From Sphingomonas sp. Leaf67 (lineage in GTDB: Bacteria; Pseudomonadota; Alphaproteobacteria; Sphingomonadales; Sphingomonadaceae), in contig NZ_LMLP01000020.1 in assembly GCF_001421965.1 (NCBI RefSeq), positions 173 to 64,172 of the forward strand: a stretch of 64,000 nt of DNA. The letters are read 5' to 3'. The position numbers were made by a program, and so were the translations under genes. This document shows positions 63,101 through 64,000 of this stretch, one piece after another (the first letter of the stretch is position 1; the number at the start of each line of letters is the position of its first letter). The notes under the pieces are model-generated. The model was given only the letters and a program-made list of their open reading frames with translations, did no database searches and was not told the DNA's origin.

Positions 63101-63375
63101 TGGCTGAAACCGTTGCGCGAAATCGATCGCGTCATCTCGAGACCGGGAATGCCGGCCAGCGCCGTCTCCACCGGAAACGTCACCTGTTTCTCGATGTCGA
63201 CCGGTCCCAGGGTCGGTGCGAACGTGCTGATCTGGACCTGCCGGTTCGTGACATCGGGAACCGCATCAATCGGCAGCTTCGTGATCTGCCAGAGGCCGAA
63301 GGCCATGACGACAAGGGTCAGGAATGCGACCAGCCATCGCATTCGAACCGACAGCGAAAGGATGCGGGCGATCAT
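60124..63375 (-). CDS. CzcA/CnrA-type heavy-metal efflux RND pump
   Basis: 1083 residues, full RND length: 12 membrane helices and two large periplasmic loops. The proton-path motif in helix 4, DFGLIVDGAVIIVEN near residue 425, is that of the heavy-metal class for divalent Co, Zn, Cd or Ni (CzcA, CnrA, NccA) rather than the Cu/Ag type. It starts RWLVAFLTLVVMAFGLWQIT with KLPIDAVPDVTNRQVQI. The pump works with the adaptor encoded upstream (4-base overlap) and an outer-membrane channel that must lie beyond the window. Metal choice between Ni/Co and Zn/Cd cannot be fixed by reading alone. Confidence 0.94.
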   Translation of the reverse strand: MIARILSLSVRMRWLVAFLTLVVMAFGLWQITKLPIDAVPDVTNRQVQISTFAPTLGPVDIEKQVTFPVETALAGIPGLEMTRSISRNGFSQVTAVFTDATDIYFARQQVTERLAQSRDSLPAGVQPILAPLSTGLGEIFFYSVAFRHPDGKGVKAVDGKPGWQSDGSYLTPEGERLTTELAKAAYLRTVQDWIIRPQMRAVRGVAGVDSNGGYVKQYLIEPNLNALASYGLSVTELADAMERANLSAGSNYVRRAGESFLVRADARLKSIGDIQEAVVATRNGVPVRVKDVGEVVIGGAVRTGSGSRMGSEAVISTVLMLVGDNSRIVATDAAGKLTEINKALPSDIFAEPVYNRSKLVDATIATVEKNLTEGALLVIVVLFLLLGNIRAALITAAVIPITMLMTAAGMNGLGVSGNLMSLGALDFGLIVDGAVIIVENALRRLAERQEHEGRLLTRDERMEETTLAAQEMVRPTVYGQLIIFLVFVPLLTFQGVEGKTFAPMAVTLMLALASAFILSLTFIPAMIAIVVKGRVSETEVKPIRWFKERYAPVLNRAVARPIPFILGGVAVFVAAVLSFGLLGEEFMPQLDEKDITVTNFRVPSASIDQSTRMQLQIEDALKTMPEVALVFSKNGNADLGTDPMPPNASDTYVIPKPESEWPADVKSKEDILRRIEERMKPLIGNRTEIQQPIQMRFNELIAGVRSDVAIKLYGDDLDAMSEQARHIASAVRTIPGAADVSAEQTSGAPTFDVQIDRQAAGRYGLSVEEVANTVSAALGGRHAGLLFEGDRRFDVVVRLPDAQRDDVEALGSIPVMLPAADQQVARSIPLSQVARFSYTQGLNQISRENGKRMVVVQINVRGRDLGGFVAEAQAKIGRMQLPTGMYTAWGGTFESLQSARLRLLIVVPICFVAIYALLFMALGSFASAGIVFSAVPMALAGGVFALLLRGIPFSITAAVGFIALSGVAVLNGLVMMSAIRKHRDEGATEDRAIIDGAMERVRPVLMTALVASLGFVPMALATGTGAEVQRPLATVVIGGLITSTILTLLVLPAISAFVDRWSGNPRSSPTAPAVEPNGSPGTA

Positions 63376-64000
63376 TCGGCCGACTCCTTCTCGATCTCGG
63401 CCTTCAGCAGAAAGGCGTTGGTCGTGGCGATCCGCGTGCCTGCGGAAAGGCCGTTCGTGACCGCGGCCATGCCGCCCGATCGGCTGCGCACCTGTACAGG
63501 CTGCGCGCGGAAACCCTGTGCGGTACGGACGAACACGACGGTATCGGTTCCAAGGGTCTGTACCGCATCCTGCGGGACCATCACGCCGTTGCCCGACGTT
63601 CCGCCGCTGGCGAGAATGCGGGCCTGCACCAGCTGTCCCGGCACCAATGTGCTGCCACCCCCACTGGGCGTAACCACCACTGTTGCGGCCCGGGTCTGCG
63701 GATCGACGACGCCCGTCGCCGCGCGAACACGGCCATCGATCGAGCGACCGTCGCTTGTCGTCAGCTGTACGCGATCACCTTCGCGAATGCGGCTTGCGTC
63801 CACAGGAGGGACGTTGGCCGTGATCTGAAGCCGGCGCGGGTCGGCCACGCGGAACAGTTCGGTTTCGGCGGCTACAAACTGACCGAGGTTCGCGGCCGCG
63901 CTGGTGACACGGCCGGAGACCGGACTGACGACGGCAACCGAACGGCCATCGCCCGCCACGCGGGCGGCACCGGCTGCGGCACTGGCGCGACGTGCATCCG
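63372..64000 (-). CDS. RND efflux periplasmic adaptor subunit (CzcB-like), 5' end outside window
   Basis: 209 codons are visible and the frame stays open to the window edge, so the gene is cut here. The visible part holds the lipoyl/barrel-sandwich second half (VSPVSGRVTSAAANLGQFVA), the beta-barrel domain (REGDRVQLTTSDGRSIDGRV, then VDPQTRAATVVV) and the membrane-proximal domain (VPQDAVQTLGTDTVVFVRTA). It links the inner-membrane pump to the outer-membrane channel. It overlaps the pump gene by ATGA. The N-terminal membrane anchor and coiled hairpin lie beyond position 64000. Confidence 0.92.
   Translation of the reverse strand, partial: DARRASAAAGAARVAGDGRSVAVVSPVSGRVTSAAANLGQFVAAETELFRVADPRRLQITANVPPVDASRIREGDRVQLTTSDGRSIDGRVRAATGVVDPQTRAATVVVTPSGGGSTLVPGQLVQARILASGGTSGNGVMVPQDAVQTLGTDTVVFVRTAQGFRAQPVQVRSRSGGMAAVTNGLSAGTRIATTNAFLLKAEIEKESAE

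Noticed and set aside
60967..63828. 953-codon open frame antisense to the RND pump gene
   Set aside because: The pump on the other strand has complete family motifs. The antisense product is Arg-, His- and Asp-rich with no recognisable domain.

Overview
The window looks like a chromosomal segment of a Sphingomonas-type alphaproteobacterium. Supporting signs are high GC with strongly GC-biased third positions, a MipZ-type ParA ATPase, a 41-residue aa3 oxidase subunit IV, a three-subunit (split alpha) proton-translocating transhydrogenase, large TonB-dependent receptors of the Xanthomonas/Caulobacter type linked to flavin halogenase genes, and several families of short palindromic intergenic repeats. 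There is no rRNA, CRISPR array, prophage or intact insertion sequence. One tRNA gene (Val, UAC) is present. Most of the window is ordinary chromosome.

Layout. 0-0.5 kb: the 3' end of an unknown gene plus an abutting small gene, lower in GC. 0.6-9 kb: LppC-type lipoprotein, rsmI, a Zn-ribbon-like small protein, GntR regulator, nitroreductase, POT peptide transporter, O-acyltransferase, tRNA-Val and a chemoreceptor. 9.9-14.9 kb: one minus-strand run carrying the transhydrogenase genes (pntAa, pntAb, pntB), split by a PH-domain gene and a DUF559 nuclease gene that has palindromic repeats in its reading frame. 15-19 kb: sigma54 response regulator, rluE, a DUF4253 protein and S-formylglutathione hydrolase. 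19-23 kb: a GntR/FCD repressor divergent from a sodium symporter, dgoK and dgoA (end of the D-galactonate pathway), with a palindrome beside the -10 box. 23-29 kb: housekeeping genes (exonuclease, phosphomannomutase, J-domain protein, mipZ, panC), several bracketed by inverted-repeat elements.

29-52 kb is the accessory, cell-surface part: an AraC regulator, a 2593-residue RTX protein, a secreted amidohydrolase, a TonB receptor, a TPR sulfotransferase, three overlapping genes of the tryptophan-halogenase family (the middle one has lost its catalytic motifs), and a divergent 1106-residue TonB receptor closed by a strong terminator. 52-55 kb is an orphan TadE-TadE-TadG operon; its TadG carries a long glycine-rich, beta-helix-like insert.

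55.7-64 kb looks like a metal-handling region. A four-gene operon (DUF4198 protein, small His-rich periplasmic protein, HupE/UreJ-type channel, membrane-anchored periplasmic protein) lies near a CzcA/CnrA-type RND pump and its adaptor, which runs off the right edge. The most unusual observation is that the first three products of this operon are all predicted to be cut by signal peptidase I so that the mature protein begins His-Gly. This suggests metal binding by the amino terminus and is the best candidate here for an undescribed system.
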